DNA of 64,000 bases, from positions 1 through 64,000 of the forward strand of contig CAWASE010000019.1 in assembly GCA_963784675.1 (NCBI GenBank), in the 5' to 3' direction. Below the pieces are notes generated by a model. That model was not told where the DNA came from and searched no databases. It was given only the letters and a program-made list of their open reading frames with translations. Source of the stretch: SCTD01 sp963784675. GTDB taxonomy: Bacteria; Actinomycetota; Actinomycetes; Mycobacteriales; SCTD01. A program made the position numbers and the translations under genes. Shown piece after piece: positions 1 to 8,833 of this stretch (position 1 is its first letter; each line of letters begins with the position of its first letter).

Positions 1-420
1 CTTGCTAGCCAGCTTGGCGACGTCGTCGGCCTTCACCGAGGAGTTGTAGGTGATCCAGACGGCGCCGTGCTCCAGCGAGTGCACGGCGTGCTCGGGGGCG
101 ATGGCGGCGGAGTACACGGCGCAGGTCTGGGCGACGGCGTTGTGGTTGCCGTCGTTCGGGGGATTCTGCGGGTACTTCACCGGGCCTTCGACGTGGTCGC
201 GGGAGACCGTGGCCAGAGCGGGATCGACGACGACCCCGTCGATGCTGTCGGCCTGCGGCACCCCGGCACCCTGGTGGAGCGCGGCGTAGGCCACGATCCC
301 GATGAGGGCGGCCGCAAGGACCAGCGAACCGAGCACGGTGCCCAGGGGGAACGGCTTGGACACCTTGGTGGGCGCGGCGCGGCGGCTGCCCCGAGGGGGC
401 GGCGTCTGGGCTTTCGGCAT
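1..420 (-). CDS. DUF3105 membrane-anchored protein (3' end outside window)
   Basis: The reading frame begins at an ATG at 420 and runs off the left edge, giving 140 residues with no stop. A basic, Pro-rich N-terminus (about 22 residues) leads into one hydrophobic segment (about residues 24-45), so the protein is probably anchored with its bulk outside the cytoplasm. The exported part contains HSLEHGAVWITY, a signature of the DUF3105 family, and a conserved Pro/Asn/His stretch (NPPNDGNHNA). The function of the family is unknown to me. It is divergent from argS, with 194 bases between them. The family call is firm. Confidence 0.8.
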   Translation of the reverse strand, partial: MPKAQTPPPRGSRRAAPTKVSKPFPLGTVLGSLVLAAALIGIVAYAALHQGAGVPQADSIDGVVVDPALATVSRDHVEGPVKYPQNPPNDGNHNAVAQTCAVYSAAIAPEHAVHSLEHGAVWITYNSSVKADDVAKLASK

Positions 421-602
421 GCGTCGTTCCGTCCTGATCTGTGGCAAGGAGTGCAGCGGCACGTCCCACGGGTGCGACGAGCGGCACGGGCCGGGGGTTC
501 CTGACCGTGCGGCGGGCAGGTGGTCCGGCGGAGTCTAGGCGGGGTACGGACGACGGGCTCACAACCGTCCGAAAGCGCTCGGAGCGTGCAGGGCGTGCGG
601 GC

Positions 603-608
603 TAGCCT
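603..608 (+). promoter_or_regulatory. -10 box (TAGCCT) of a leaderless argS promoter
   Basis: TAGCCT ends six bases before the GTG of argS. This is the spacing expected if transcription starts at, or next to, the start codon. No Shine-Dalgarno sequence precedes the GTG, which supports leaderless translation. Confidence 0.6.
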
Positions 609-614
609 GAGCAG

Positions 615-2274
615 GTGACTCCCTCCGAGCTCGGTGCCGTCGTCGTGGCGGCCGTCCGAGCCTGCGTCGAGGCCGGCGAGCTGGCGGTGACCCCTCCCGC
701 GGAGGTGGTGGTGGAGCGCCCCCGCGTCAAGGAGCACGGTGACTACGCCACCAACGTCGCCCTGAAGCTGGCGAAGCAGGCCGGCCGACCTCCGCGCGAG
801 GTGGCGGAGCTGCTGGCGGCGCGGTTGCGCACCGTCGAGGGCATCAGCGACGTCGACATCGCCGGGCCGGGGTTCCTGAACCTGCGGTTGGCCCAGGCGT
901 CGCTGGGGCGGGTGGTCGCGCAGGTGCTCGCCGCGGGCGCGTCCTACGGCACGAACGGCAGCGCCTCGGGCCAGAACGTCAACCTGGAGTTCGTGTCGGC
1001 CAACCCCACCGGCCCGATCCACATCGGCGGCGTGCGCTGGGCCGCGGTCGGCGACGCGCTCGCCAGGCTGCTCGAGGCCAGCGGCGCGAAGGTCACCCGC
1101 GAGTACTACTTCAACGACCACGGCGCGCAGATCGACCGCTTCGCCCGCTCGCTGCTGGCTGCTCGCACGGGGCGAGGCCGCCCCCGAGGACGGCTACGGC
1201 GGCGCCTACATCGGCGAGATCGCCGAGGCGGTGCTGGAGCGCGTCCCGGACGCCTTGGAGTCCGAGGACCCGCAGGAGGTGTTCCGGAGCCAGGGCGTCG
1301 ACCAGATGTTCGGCGAGATCAAGCAGTCGCTGCACGAGTTCGGTGTCGACTTCGACGTCTACTTCCACGAGAACGCCCTGCACGAGTCCGGCGCGGTGCA
1401 GCGGGCCGTCGAACGGCTCCGATCGCTCGGACGCATCTACGAGTCCGACGGCGCCACCTGGCTGCGCACCACCGACCTGGGCGACGACAAGGACCGCGTC
1501 GTCCTCAAGAGCGACGGCGAACCTGCCTACATCTCCGGCGACCTCGCCTACTACCTCGACAAGCGCGAGCGTGGCTTCGACCGGGTGATCATCATGCTCG
1601 GCGCCGACCACCACGGCTACGTGGGACGGCTGATGGCCATGTGCGCAGCCTTCGGTGACACGCCCGGGGTGAACCTGGAGATCCGCATCGGCCAGCTGGT
1701 CAACCTGCTCCGCGACGGTCAGCCGTTGCGCATGAGCAAGCGGGCCGGCACGGTGCTGAGGCTGGAGGACCTCGTCGACGCCGTCGGGGTCGACGCCGCG
1801 CGCTACGCGCTGGCCCGGTCCAGCCCCGACAGCATGCTCGACATCGACCTCGAGCTCTGGTCGCGGCAGAGCAGCGACAACCCGGTCTTCTACGTCCAGT
1901 ACGCGGCGACGCGGGCCGCCTCGGTGCTGCGCAACGCGAGCGAGCTGGGGATCGTGGAGCCGGACGTCCAGGATGTCGATCTGGCGCTGCTGGCGACCCC
2001 GTACGAAGGCGAGCTGCTCAAGGCGCTGGCCGAGTTCCCGCAGGTCGTCGCCACCGCCGCCGAGCTGCGCGAGCCGCACCGCATCGCGCGCTACCTGGAG
2101 GAGAAGGTGGCCAAGAGCGCCCAGCGCTTCTGGGACGAGTGCCAGGTGCTGCCCAAGGGTGACGAGGCCGTCGCCGAGACCACCGGCCCGCGGCTGCTGC
2201 TGTGGCGGGCCACCCGCACGGTGCTGGAGAACGGCCTCGCCCTGCTCGGCGTGCGCGCCCCGGAACGCATGTGA
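615..2274 (+). CDS. argS: Arginyl-tRNA synthetase, frameshifted as sequenced
   Basis: Class I aminoacyl-tRNA synthetase that charges tRNA-Arg in the cytoplasm. The N-terminal half shows the additional domain 1 and the HIGH-type motif (NPTGPIHIGG). The C-terminal half shows a KMSK-like MSKRAG motif and the DALR anticodon-binding end. The two halves are in different frames: near 1164 the text reads gctgctCgcacgg where one base fewer would give a continuous SLLAAARGEAAPEDGYGG-type stretch. Removing it restores 552 residues, the normal length. The gene is essential and normally single copy, so I infer a sequencing error rather than a pseudogene. The GTG start follows a leaderless promoter. The stop overlaps the lysA start by four bases. 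Confidence 0.93.
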
Positions 2275-3596
2275 CCGCCGTGCTGCCCGCCACCGACCTC
2301 GAGCCCGCCGTCTGGCCGATCGGGGCCCGGCGCTCGGCCGAGGGCGTGCTGGAGATCGCGGGTGTCGACGTCCGGGATCTCGCGGCCGAGTTCGGTACGC
2401 CCGCCTACGTCCTGGACGAGGACGACTTCCGCACCCGCTGCCGCGACTGGCGGGCGGCGTTCGAGGGCGCCGACGTCTACTACGCCGGCAAGGCGTTCCT
2501 GTGCACCGCCGTGGCCCGCTGGGTCGACGAGGAAGGGCTGAGCCTGGACGTCTGCACCGGTGGCGAGCTCGCCGTCGCGCTGCGGGCCGGCTTCCCGACC
2601 GAGCGGCTGCTGTTCCACGGGAACAACAAGAGCGTCGCCGAGCTCGAGCGCGCGGTGGCCGCCGGTGTGGGGCGCATCGTCGTCGACAGCTTCGACGAGC
2701 TGGTGCGGCTCGCCGCCGTCGCCGAGCGCGCCGGGGTGCGACAGCGCATCTACCTGCGCGTCACGCCCGGCGTCGAGGCGCACACGCACGAGTACGTGCA
2801 GACCGGTCAGGAGGATCAGAAGTTCGGGTTCAGCCTGGCCAGCGGCGCGGCCGCCGAGGCGCTGCGCCGCACCCTGACCCTGTCCAGCCTGGAGCTGGTC
2901 GGTCTGCACTGCCACATCGGCTCGCACATCTTCGACACCCGCGGCTTCTCGTTGGCGGCCCACCGCATGGTCGGGCTGCTCGCCGAGGTCCGCGCCGAGC
3001 ACGGCGTCGAGCTGCCCGAGCTCGACCTGGGCGGCGGCACCGGCATCGCCTACACCAGCGCCGACGACCCGATGCCGGTCCAGGAGATCGCCGACGGGCT
3101 GCGCGCCATCGTCGAGCGCGAGTGCACGGCCGCCGGGCTGGCCGTGCCCCGGCTCGCCGTCGAACCGGGGCGCGCGATCGCCGGCCCGACCACCGTCACG
3201 CTGTACGAGGTCGGCACCGTGAAGGAGCTGCCGGGCCTGCGCACCTATGTCAGCGTCGACGGCGGCATGAGCGACAACATCCGCACCGCGCTCTACGACG
3301 CCCGCTACACCGCGGTGCTGGCCTCGCGCTCCTCGACAGCACCCCCGGCCAACGTCACGCTGTGCGGAAAGCACTGCGAGAGCGGCGACATCGTCGTGCA
3401 CGACGTGCCGCTGCCCGGCGACCTGACCCCGGGTGACCTCGTCGCCGTGCCGGCCTCGGGCGCCTACCACCGCTCGATGGCCAGCAACTACAACCACGTC
3501 CCTCGCCCGCCCGTCGTCGTGGTGCGGGGCGGCGCCGCGCGCGTGATCGTCCGGCGCGAGACCGAGGACGACCTGCTCGCCCTGGACGCGCCATGA
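2271..3596 (+). CDS. lysA: Diaminopimelate decarboxylase
   Basis: PLP-dependent fold-type III (alanine racemase-like barrel) enzyme that decarboxylates meso-diaminopimelate to L-lysine, the last step of lysine synthesis. The PLP lysine is in VYYAGKAF (Lys74). The glycine-rich phosphate loop (GGGTG), the CGKHCESGD segment and the C-terminal GAYHRSMASNYN segment of the family are all present. GTG at 2271 was chosen because it overlaps the argS stop by four bases and gives 441 residues, close to the usual length. A longer in-frame start at 2202 would lie inside argS and adds non-homologous Arg/Pro-rich sequence. It is followed directly by a small membrane gene with an ATGA overlap. Confidence 0.96.
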   Translation: MTAVLPATDLEPAVWPIGARRSAEGVLEIAGVDVRDLAAEFGTPAYVLDEDDFRTRCRDWRAAFEGADVYYAGKAFLCTAVARWVDEEGLSLDVCTGGELAVALRAGFPTERLLFHGNNKSVAELERAVAAGVGRIVVDSFDELVRLAAVAERAGVRQRIYLRVTPGVEAHTHEYVQTGQEDQKFGFSLASGAAAEALRRTLTLSSLELVGLHCHIGSHIFDTRGFSLAAHRMVGLLAEVRAEHGVELPELDLGGGTGIAYTSADDPMPVQEIADGLRAIVERECTAAGLAVPRLAVEPGRAIAGPTTVTLYEVGTVKELPGLRTYVSVDGGMSDNIRTALYDARYTAVLASRSSTAPPANVTLCGKHCESGDIVVHDVPLPGDLTPGDLVAVPASGAYHRSMASNYNHVPRPPVVVVRGGAARVIVRRETEDDLLALDAP

Positions 3597-3793
3597 TCGA
3601 GCGCCGGGTGGACGAACCGGGCCTGGAGCTCGGCGACTGGCTCCGCTACGGGTTCCTGCTGTTCCTGGCCTCGCTGGTGTTCGTCATCCTGTACGGCACC
3701 CGGCCCTACCCCTTCGCCTCGCTGCTGGCGGTGTACCTGCTCGCCGGCACGTCGGGGCTGCTGTTCGTGCGCTGGCGACGGAGCCGGTCGTGA
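3593..3793 (+). CDS. Small membrane protein, 66 aa, unknown
   Basis: Its ATG overlaps the lysA stop (ATGA) and its stop overlaps the next GTG, so it is translationally coupled in the lysA-hom operon. The product starts with an acidic, soluble stretch (about 18 residues), then has two hydrophobic helices (about 20-37 and 43-60) and an Arg-rich C-terminus, consistent with a two-span inner-membrane protein with its tail in the cytoplasm. I recognise no family. The coupling, with a second membrane gene next, suggests the pair forms a unit. Confidence 0.7.
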   Translation: MIERRVDEPGLELGDWLRYGFLLFLASLVFVILYGTRPYPFASLLAVYLLAGTSGLLFVRWRRSRS

Positions 3794-4044
3794 ACCGGGG
3801 ACCGGACAGTCGGCTCGGCGTCCTGCTGGCGGTGGCGCTGCTGGGGGTCGCGCTGGCGCTCGGACTGGTCGTCGGCAGCCTGCTCGGCCCGTGGGTCGCC
3901 GGCGGCTACGCCGTCCTGACCGTCACCGGGCTGCTGTTCGCCGGCGCGAAGGGTCGCCGGTTGCTCGCGCCGGCACCTGCGCCGGCGGGACGTTCCTGCA
4001 CCTGCTGCACCACCTCGCAGCACGACCCTGTCAAGGTCCTGTGA
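3790..4044 (+). CDS. Small membrane protein with Cys-rich tail, 84 aa
   Basis: GTG start inside the stop of the preceding small membrane gene; the stop shares one base with the hom ATG. Two hydrophobic segments (about residues 9-34 and 37-52) are followed by a basic turn, an Ala/Pro-rich linker, and a C-terminal tail with three cysteines (SCTCCTTS). The tail is unusual for such a small protein and could bind metal or be lipidated, but no known motif is complete. Function unknown. The position between lysA and hom, with coupling at both ends, suggests co-expression with amino acid biosynthesis. Confidence 0.65.
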   Translation: MNRGPDSRLGVLLAVALLGVALALGLVVGSLLGPWVAGGYAVLTVTGLLFAGAKGRRLLAPAPAPAGRSCTCCTTSQHDPVKVL

Positions 4045-5345
4045 TGAGCACCCCCCGGGCCGACGGTCCGCTGCGCGTCGCCCTGCTCGGGTGCGGCACC
4101 GTCGGCGCCGAGGTCGTGCGGCTGCTGGCCACCTCGCGCGAGGATCTCGCCGCGCGCATCGGCGTCCCGCTCGAGCTGGTCGGCATCGCGGTGCGCCGTC
4201 CTGGTCGGGTGCGCGACCTGCCCGTCGACACCGACCTGTTCACCACCGACGCCGCTGCCCTGGTCGCGCGCGCCGACGTCGACCTCGTCGTCGAGGTGAT
4301 CGGCGGCATCGAACCGGCCCGCACGCTGATCCTGGCGGCGCTCGAAGCCGGCAAGAGCGTCGTCACCGCGAACAAGGCGCTGCTGGCCGAGGACGGCGCC
4401 ACCCTGCACGCGGCCGCGGCCAGGGCCGGCGCCGACCTCTACTACGAGGCCAGCGTCGCCGGCGCCATCCCGTTGCTGCGGCCGCTGCAGGAGTCGCTGG
4501 CCGGCGACCACATCACCCGCGTCACCGGCATCGTCAACGGCACCACCAACTTCGTCCTGACCCGCATGGACGAGACCGGCGCGGGCTTCGCCGACGCGCT
4601 CGACGAGGCCACCGCGCTGGGCTACGCCGAGGCCGACCCGACCGCCGACGTCGAGGGCTTCGACGCCGCCGCCAAGACCGCCATCCTGGCCGGGCTGGCC
4701 TTCCACACCCGCGTCGTCGCGGCCGACGTGCACCGCGAGGGCATCACCGAGGTCACCGCCGCCGACGTCGCCAGCGCCAAGGCGATGGGGTGCGTGGTGA
4801 AGCTGCTGGCCATCGCCGAGCGCGAGGGCGACGGCGTCAGCGTGCGCGTGCACCCGGCCATGATCCCGCGCACCCACCCGCTCGGCACCGTGCGCGAGGC
4901 CTACAACGCCGTGTTCGTCGAGGCCGAGAGCGCCGGCCGGCTGATGTTCTACGGCCCCGGCGCCGGCGGCGCTCCGACCGCCAGCGCGGTGCTGGGCGAC
5001 CTCGTCGCTGTGGCGCGCAACGCGCTGTCGGGGGCGCGCGGGGCCGGCGCGTCCGACTATGCCGAGCTGCGCGTGCGTCCCATGGGTGAGGTCGTCACGA
5101 GGTACCACATCAGCCTCGACGTCGCCGACAAGGCCGGCGTGCTGATGGCGGTAGCCGGGGCGTTCTCCGACCATGACGTCTCGATCCGCACCGTCCGGCA
5201 GGAGGGGCACGGCGACGACGCGAGCCTGGTCGTGGTGACGCACACCGCCACCGACGCGGCGCTGTCGGCGGTCGTCGAGCAGCTGCGCGGGCTCGACAGC
5301 GTGCGCGCCGTGGCCTCGGTCATGCGGGTGGAGGGACAGGCGTGA
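4044..5345 (+). CDS. hom: Homoserine dehydrogenase
   Basis: Oxidoreductase that reduces aspartate semialdehyde to homoserine, the branch point towards threonine and methionine. The N-terminal Rossmann motif GCGTVGAEV is at residues 14-22. The catalytic domain has the family stretch around NGTTNFVLTRM and the substrate-binding region with EADPTADVEG. A C-terminal ACT domain begins near residue 350 (YHISLDVADKAGVL), which in this family mediates threonine feedback inhibition. The 433 residues match actinobacterial enzymes. The ATG at 4044 shares a base with the preceding stop. The upstream in-frame extension lies inside the previous gene and was rejected. Confidence 0.96.
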   Translation: MSTPRADGPLRVALLGCGTVGAEVVRLLATSREDLAARIGVPLELVGIAVRRPGRVRDLPVDTDLFTTDAAALVARADVDLVVEVIGGIEPARTLILAALEAGKSVVTANKALLAEDGATLHAAAARAGADLYYEASVAGAIPLLRPLQESLAGDHITRVTGIVNGTTNFVLTRMDETGAGFADALDEATALGYAEADPTADVEGFDAAAKTAILAGLAFHTRVVAADVHREGITEVTAADVASAKAMGCVVKLLAIAEREGDGVSVRVHPAMIPRTHPLGTVREAYNAVFVEAESAGRLMFYGPGAGGAPTASAVLGDLVAVARNALSGARGAGASDYAELRVRPMGEVVTRYHISLDVADKAGVLMAVAGAFSDHDVSIRTVRQEGHGDDASLVVVTHTATDAALSAVVEQLRGLDSVRAVASVMRVEGQA

Positions 5346-5367
5346 GAACCGGACGAGGGAGCGGGCG

Positions 5368-6444
5368 ATGACCATGACCACCCAGGCCTGGGCCGGCTGG
5401 CGCGGGTTGATCGAGACCTATCGCGACCGGCTGCCGGTCACCGCCGACACGCCTGTCATCACGCTGATGGAGGGCGGTACGCCGCTGGTGCCGGCCCGCG
5501 GGCTGTCCGAGCGCACCGGAGCCGACGTCTGGCTCAAGGTCGAGGGAGCCAACCCCACCGGGTCCTTCAAGGATCGCGGCATGACGATGGCCATCAGCAA
5601 GGCGGTCGAGGCCGGCTCGCAGGCGGTCATCTGCGCCAGCACCGGCAACACCAGCGCCAGCGCCGCCGCGTATGCCGCCAAGGCCGGGCTCACCTGCGCC
5701 GTCCTGGTGCCCGAGGGCAAGATTGCGATGGGCAAGCTGGCGCAGGCGCTGGTGCACGGCGCGCGGCTGCTGCAGGTGCAGGGCAACTTCGACGACTGCC
5801 TGGACCTGTGCCGGGCGCTGTCGGAGAACTACGCGACGACGCTCGTGAACTCGGTCAACCCCGACCGCATCGACGGCCAGAAGACCGCTGCGTTCGAGAT
5901 CTGCGACGCCCTCGGCGACGCCCCCGACGTGCACTGCCTGCCGGTCGGCAACGCCGGCAACATCACCGCCTACTGGAAGGGCTACCGCGAGTACGCCGCC
6001 GATGCCGTCAGCAGTCGGCTCCCGCGGATGCTCGGCTTCCAGGCAGCCGGCGCCGCGCCGATCGTGAACGGGGCCCGGGTGCTTGCTCCCTCCACGATCG
6101 CGACGGCCATCCGGATCGGCAACCCGGCGTCGTGGCAGCAGGCCCTGGACGCGCGGGACGAGTCCGGCGGCGTCATCCAGTCCGTCACCGACCGGCAGAT
6201 CCTGTCGGCCTATCGGCTGCTGGCGCAGACCGAGGGCGTGTTCGTCGAACCGGCGTCGGCGGCGAGCGTCGCCGGGCTGCTGCAGGCCGTGGACGCCGGC
6301 CTGGTCGTGGCGGGCGAGCGGGTCGTCTGCACCGTGACGGGCAACGGCCTGAAGGATCCGGAGTGGGCCATCTCCGGTGCGCCGAAGCCGGTCACGGTCG
6401 CCAACAGCGCGGAGGCGGCGGCCGCGGCCCTCGGACTCTCCTGA
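5368..6444 (+). CDS. thrC: Threonine synthase
   Basis: PLP enzyme that converts O-phosphohomoserine to threonine. The PLP lysine lies in PTGSFKDRGM (Lys near residue 68). The phosphate-binding Gly/Asn loop is visible as VGNAGNITAYWKG, and the Ser/Thr-Gly-Asn segment as ASTGNTSASAAAYAAK. The 358 residues are typical of the short actinobacterial class. The ATG lies 22 bases after the hom stop, behind a purine-rich ribosome binding site (ggacgaggga). It forms the threonine operon with hom and thrB, interrupted by an MFS gene. Confidence 0.96.
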   Translation: MTMTTQAWAGWRGLIETYRDRLPVTADTPVITLMEGGTPLVPARGLSERTGADVWLKVEGANPTGSFKDRGMTMAISKAVEAGSQAVICASTGNTSASAAAYAAKAGLTCAVLVPEGKIAMGKLAQALVHGARLLQVQGNFDDCLDLCRALSENYATTLVNSVNPDRIDGQKTAAFEICDALGDAPDVHCLPVGNAGNITAYWKGYREYAADAVSSRLPRMLGFQAAGAAPIVNGARVLAPSTIATAIRIGNPASWQQALDARDESGGVIQSVTDRQILSAYRLLAQTEGVFVEPASAASVAGLLQAVDAGLVVAGERVVCTVTGNGLKDPEWAISGAPKPVTVANSAEAAAAALGLS

Positions 6445-7706
6445 GGGCGTCGGCGGGCAGCGGCCCGAGCGACAGCGGCGGCTACCTGGACCTGCTCCGC
6501 CGCGAACCGGACTTCCGCCGCACGTATCTGGCCCAGCTGATCGCCCTGGGCGGCGACTGGTTCGCGATCATCCCGCTGCTGGTGCTGCTGCCCGGGCTCA
6601 CCGGCACCGGCCTGTGGGGCGCCCTGGTCCTGGCGGCCGACACGCTGGTGTTCGCCCTCGTCTCGCCGTACGCCGGCACGGTCGTCGACCGGCTGGACCG
6701 GCGCCGGGTGATCGTCGGTGCGAACCTCGTCGCGGGCGTGGCGGCGCTGCTGCTGCTGGCGGTCCGCACCTCGGCCACCGCCTGGGTCGCGCTGGTGGCC
6801 ATCGGCATCGTCGCCGCGGCCAAGGCCTTCGCACAGCCGGCCAGTGCCGCCGCCCTGCCCAACCTCGTCGGCCCGGCTGACCTGCAGCGGGCGAGCGTGC
6901 TGGCAGGTGCGTCCTGGGGCACCATGCTGGCCGTCGGCGCAGGGCTCGGCGGTCTGGTGTCCGGCACGCTCGGCAACGACGTCTGCTTCGTCCTGGACGC
7001 CGTGCTGCTGCTCGGCGCGGCGGGGCTCACGGCCCGCACGACGACCCCCTTCAGCGACCCGTCCGCGCCGGTGCGCGAGCGCCGGCCGGTGCATGCCGAC
7101 GTCGGGGAGGCGCTCGGGCACGCCCGCCGCGACCGGCGGGTGCTCGCGCTGATGACCTGCAAGAGCGGGCCGGCCTTCGGCAACGGAGCCCTGAGCCTGT
7201 TCCCGCTCTACGGCGCGGCCGCGTTCGGGCTCGGGCCGCTCGGTATCGGGCTGATGTACAGCGCGCGTGGCGTCGGCGCGCTGCTCGGACCGCTCGTGCT
7301 GCGGCGCCGGGCCGCCGACCCGGACCGGCTGTACCCGCTGCTCGGTGCGTCGATGGCCGTGTTCGGCCTGGGCTATCTGGCGCTGGGGGTGACGCCCTGG
7401 TTCCCGCTGGTGCTCGTGCTGCTCGTCGTCGCGCACGCCGGCGGCGGGGCGAACTGGATCCTGTCGACCTACGGCCTGCAGGCCACCGTCCCGGACGCCC
7501 TGCGGGGCAGGGTCTTCAGCGCCGACTACACCCTCGCCACCCTCGTGATCGCCGGCAGCCAAGGCGTCTTCGGGGTGCTGTCGGACCACGTACCGGCGCG
7601 GGACCTGCTCGCTCTGGCCGGCCTGCTCGTGCTCGGCTACGCGGCGTGCTGGACGCTCGCGACCCGCGCCGTGCGCTCGCCCACGGCCACTGTGGAGCCA
7701 CGGTGA
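6441..7706 (+). CDS. MFS transporter between thrC and thrB
   Basis: About 420 residues with roughly 12 hydrophobic segments. The loop DRLDRRRVIVGANL after the second pair of helices matches the MFS motif A region of the EntS/MFS_3-like exporter group. The substrate is unknown; the position between thrC and thrB suggests an amino acid or related metabolite, but this is only context. The start is uncertain. There is no ATG, GTG or TTG at the natural N-terminus, and a CTG at 6441 overlaps the thrC stop as CTGA. An in-frame GTG at 6363 would give a non-homologous Gly/Arg-rich extension inside thrC. The stop overlaps the thrB GTG by four bases. Confidence 0.85.
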   Translation: MRASAGSGPSDSGGYLDLLRREPDFRRTYLAQLIALGGDWFAIIPLLVLLPGLTGTGLWGALVLAADTLVFALVSPYAGTVVDRLDRRRVIVGANLVAGVAALLLLAVRTSATAWVALVAIGIVAAAKAFAQPASAAALPNLVGPADLQRASVLAGASWGTMLAVGAGLGGLVSGTLGNDVCFVLDAVLLLGAAGLTARTTTPFSDPSAPVRERRPVHADVGEALGHARRDRRVLALMTCKSGPAFGNGALSLFPLYGAAAFGLGPLGIGLMYSARGVGALLGPLVLRRRAADPDRLYPLLGASMAVFGLGYLALGVTPWFPLVLVLLVVAHAGGGANWILSTYGLQATVPDALRGRVFSADYTLATLVIAGSQGVFGVLSDHVPARDLLALAGLLVLGYAACWTLATRAVRSPTATVEPR

Positions 7707-8608
7707 CCTTCCTCGACGGGTCGGTGCACGTGCGGGTGCCGGCCACCAGCGCCAACCTGGGCCCCGGCTTCGACAGCGCCGGGCTGGCGCTCGCCCTGCA
7801 CGACGACGTGATCGTGCAGGTGACCGGCTCCGGGCTGGACGTACAGGTGCAGGGTCAGGGCGCCGACGACGTCCCCCGCGGCGAGGACCACCTGATCGTG
7901 GCGAGCCTCCGGGCCGTCTTCGGCCGGCTCGGGGTCCGAGCGCCAGGACTGTCGGTGCGCTGCACCAACCGCATCCCGCACGCCCGCGGGCTGGGATCGT
8001 CCTCGGCGGCGATCGTCGCCGCGGTGGTGGCCGCCCGTGCGCTGGTACCGGCGGCGGTGCTGGACGACGACGCCGCGCTGCGACTGGCCGACGAGCTCGA
8101 GGGGCACCCGGACAACGTCGCCGCGTGCCTGCGCGGGGGCGCGACGTTCGCCTGGACCGAACCCGCGGGCGCCCGCGTCGTCCGCCTCGACCCCCATACC
8201 GAGCTGGCCCCGGTTGCGTTCGTGCCCTCGACCACAGCGTCCACGCACGCGGTCCGGGGGCTGCTGCCGGCCACCGTGCCCTACGCCGACGCGGTGCTGA
8301 ACGCTTCCCGCGCAGGGCTTCTCGCGCACGCGCTGACCGCCGACCCGACGCTGCTGCTCGCCGCCACCGAGGACCGCCTGCACCAGCAGTACCGGGCACC
8401 GGCGATGCCGGCCACGGCGGCGCTGGTGGCGTCGCTGCGCGCCCGCGGGATCGCGGCGGTGGTCAGCGGGGCAGGCCCCACCGTGCTGGCCCTCGTGACG
8501 CGGTCCGACCGGTCGGCGCTGCTCGCGGACCTGCCGGGCTGGTCCGTGCTGGCGCTCGAGGTCGAACCCCGCGGTGCCTACGTCGTCCCGAGAGGGAAGG
8601 TGCCGTGA
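7703..8608 (+). CDS. thrB: Homoserine kinase
   Basis: GHMP-family kinase that phosphorylates homoserine to O-phosphohomoserine, the ThrC substrate. The family motifs are present: the N-terminal VPATSANLGPGFDSAG stretch (about residues 11-26), the ATP-binding PHARGLGSSSAAI loop (about 92-104), and the C-terminal ISGAGPT-like VVSGAGPTVLAL. 301 residues is normal. GTG at 7703 was chosen because it overlaps the MFS stop by four bases and places the SANLGPG motif at the usual distance. The upstream alternative at 7646 is inside the MFS gene. Confidence 0.95.
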   Translation: MTFLDGSVHVRVPATSANLGPGFDSAGLALALHDDVIVQVTGSGLDVQVQGQGADDVPRGEDHLIVASLRAVFGRLGVRAPGLSVRCTNRIPHARGLGSSSAAIVAAVVAARALVPAAVLDDDAALRLADELEGHPDNVAACLRGGATFAWTEPAGARVVRLDPHTELAPVAFVPSTTASTHAVRGLLPATVPYADAVLNASRAGLLAHALTADPTLLLAATEDRLHQQYRAPAMPATAALVASLRARGIAAVVSGAGPTVLALVTRSDRSALLADLPGWSVLALEVEPRGAYVVPRGKVP

Positions 8609-8638
8609 CGGCAGCCCGCGAGAGGGTCGCTCTGCGTG

Positions 8639-8833
8639 TAGGCTGAGAGTTGCACCAGGAGCCCCACGAAGGGCCGGTGCTCGTTGCCGGGCCGCGTGAC
8701 CCGAGACCAGATCTGTGTCGACAGTCCGGTCCCGCGTCGGCGCGAGGCTCGTGCGCCGACCGGCCACTCGGCCGGATGCACCCTCACCGCCTCGCCGCAC
8801 CCGCGGCCGGCGGCACCTCCAGGAGGACCGTCC
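8639..8833 (+). promoter_or_regulatory. rho promoter (TAGGCT) and about 185-nt leader
   Basis: TAGGCT at 8639-8644 is a plausible -10 box just downstream of thrB. The following ~185 bases have no convincing gene and end with a strong Shine-Dalgarno (AGGAGG, 8821-8826) before the rho TTG. Rho is often autoregulated through its leader by premature termination. Here the long untranslated leader fits that idea but shows no decisive structure. Confidence 0.45.

Noticed and set aside
421..614. tRNA gene in the DUF3105-argS gap
   Set aside because: No cloverleaf arms or T-loop consensus could be found; the gap is G/C-rich without paired acceptor ends.
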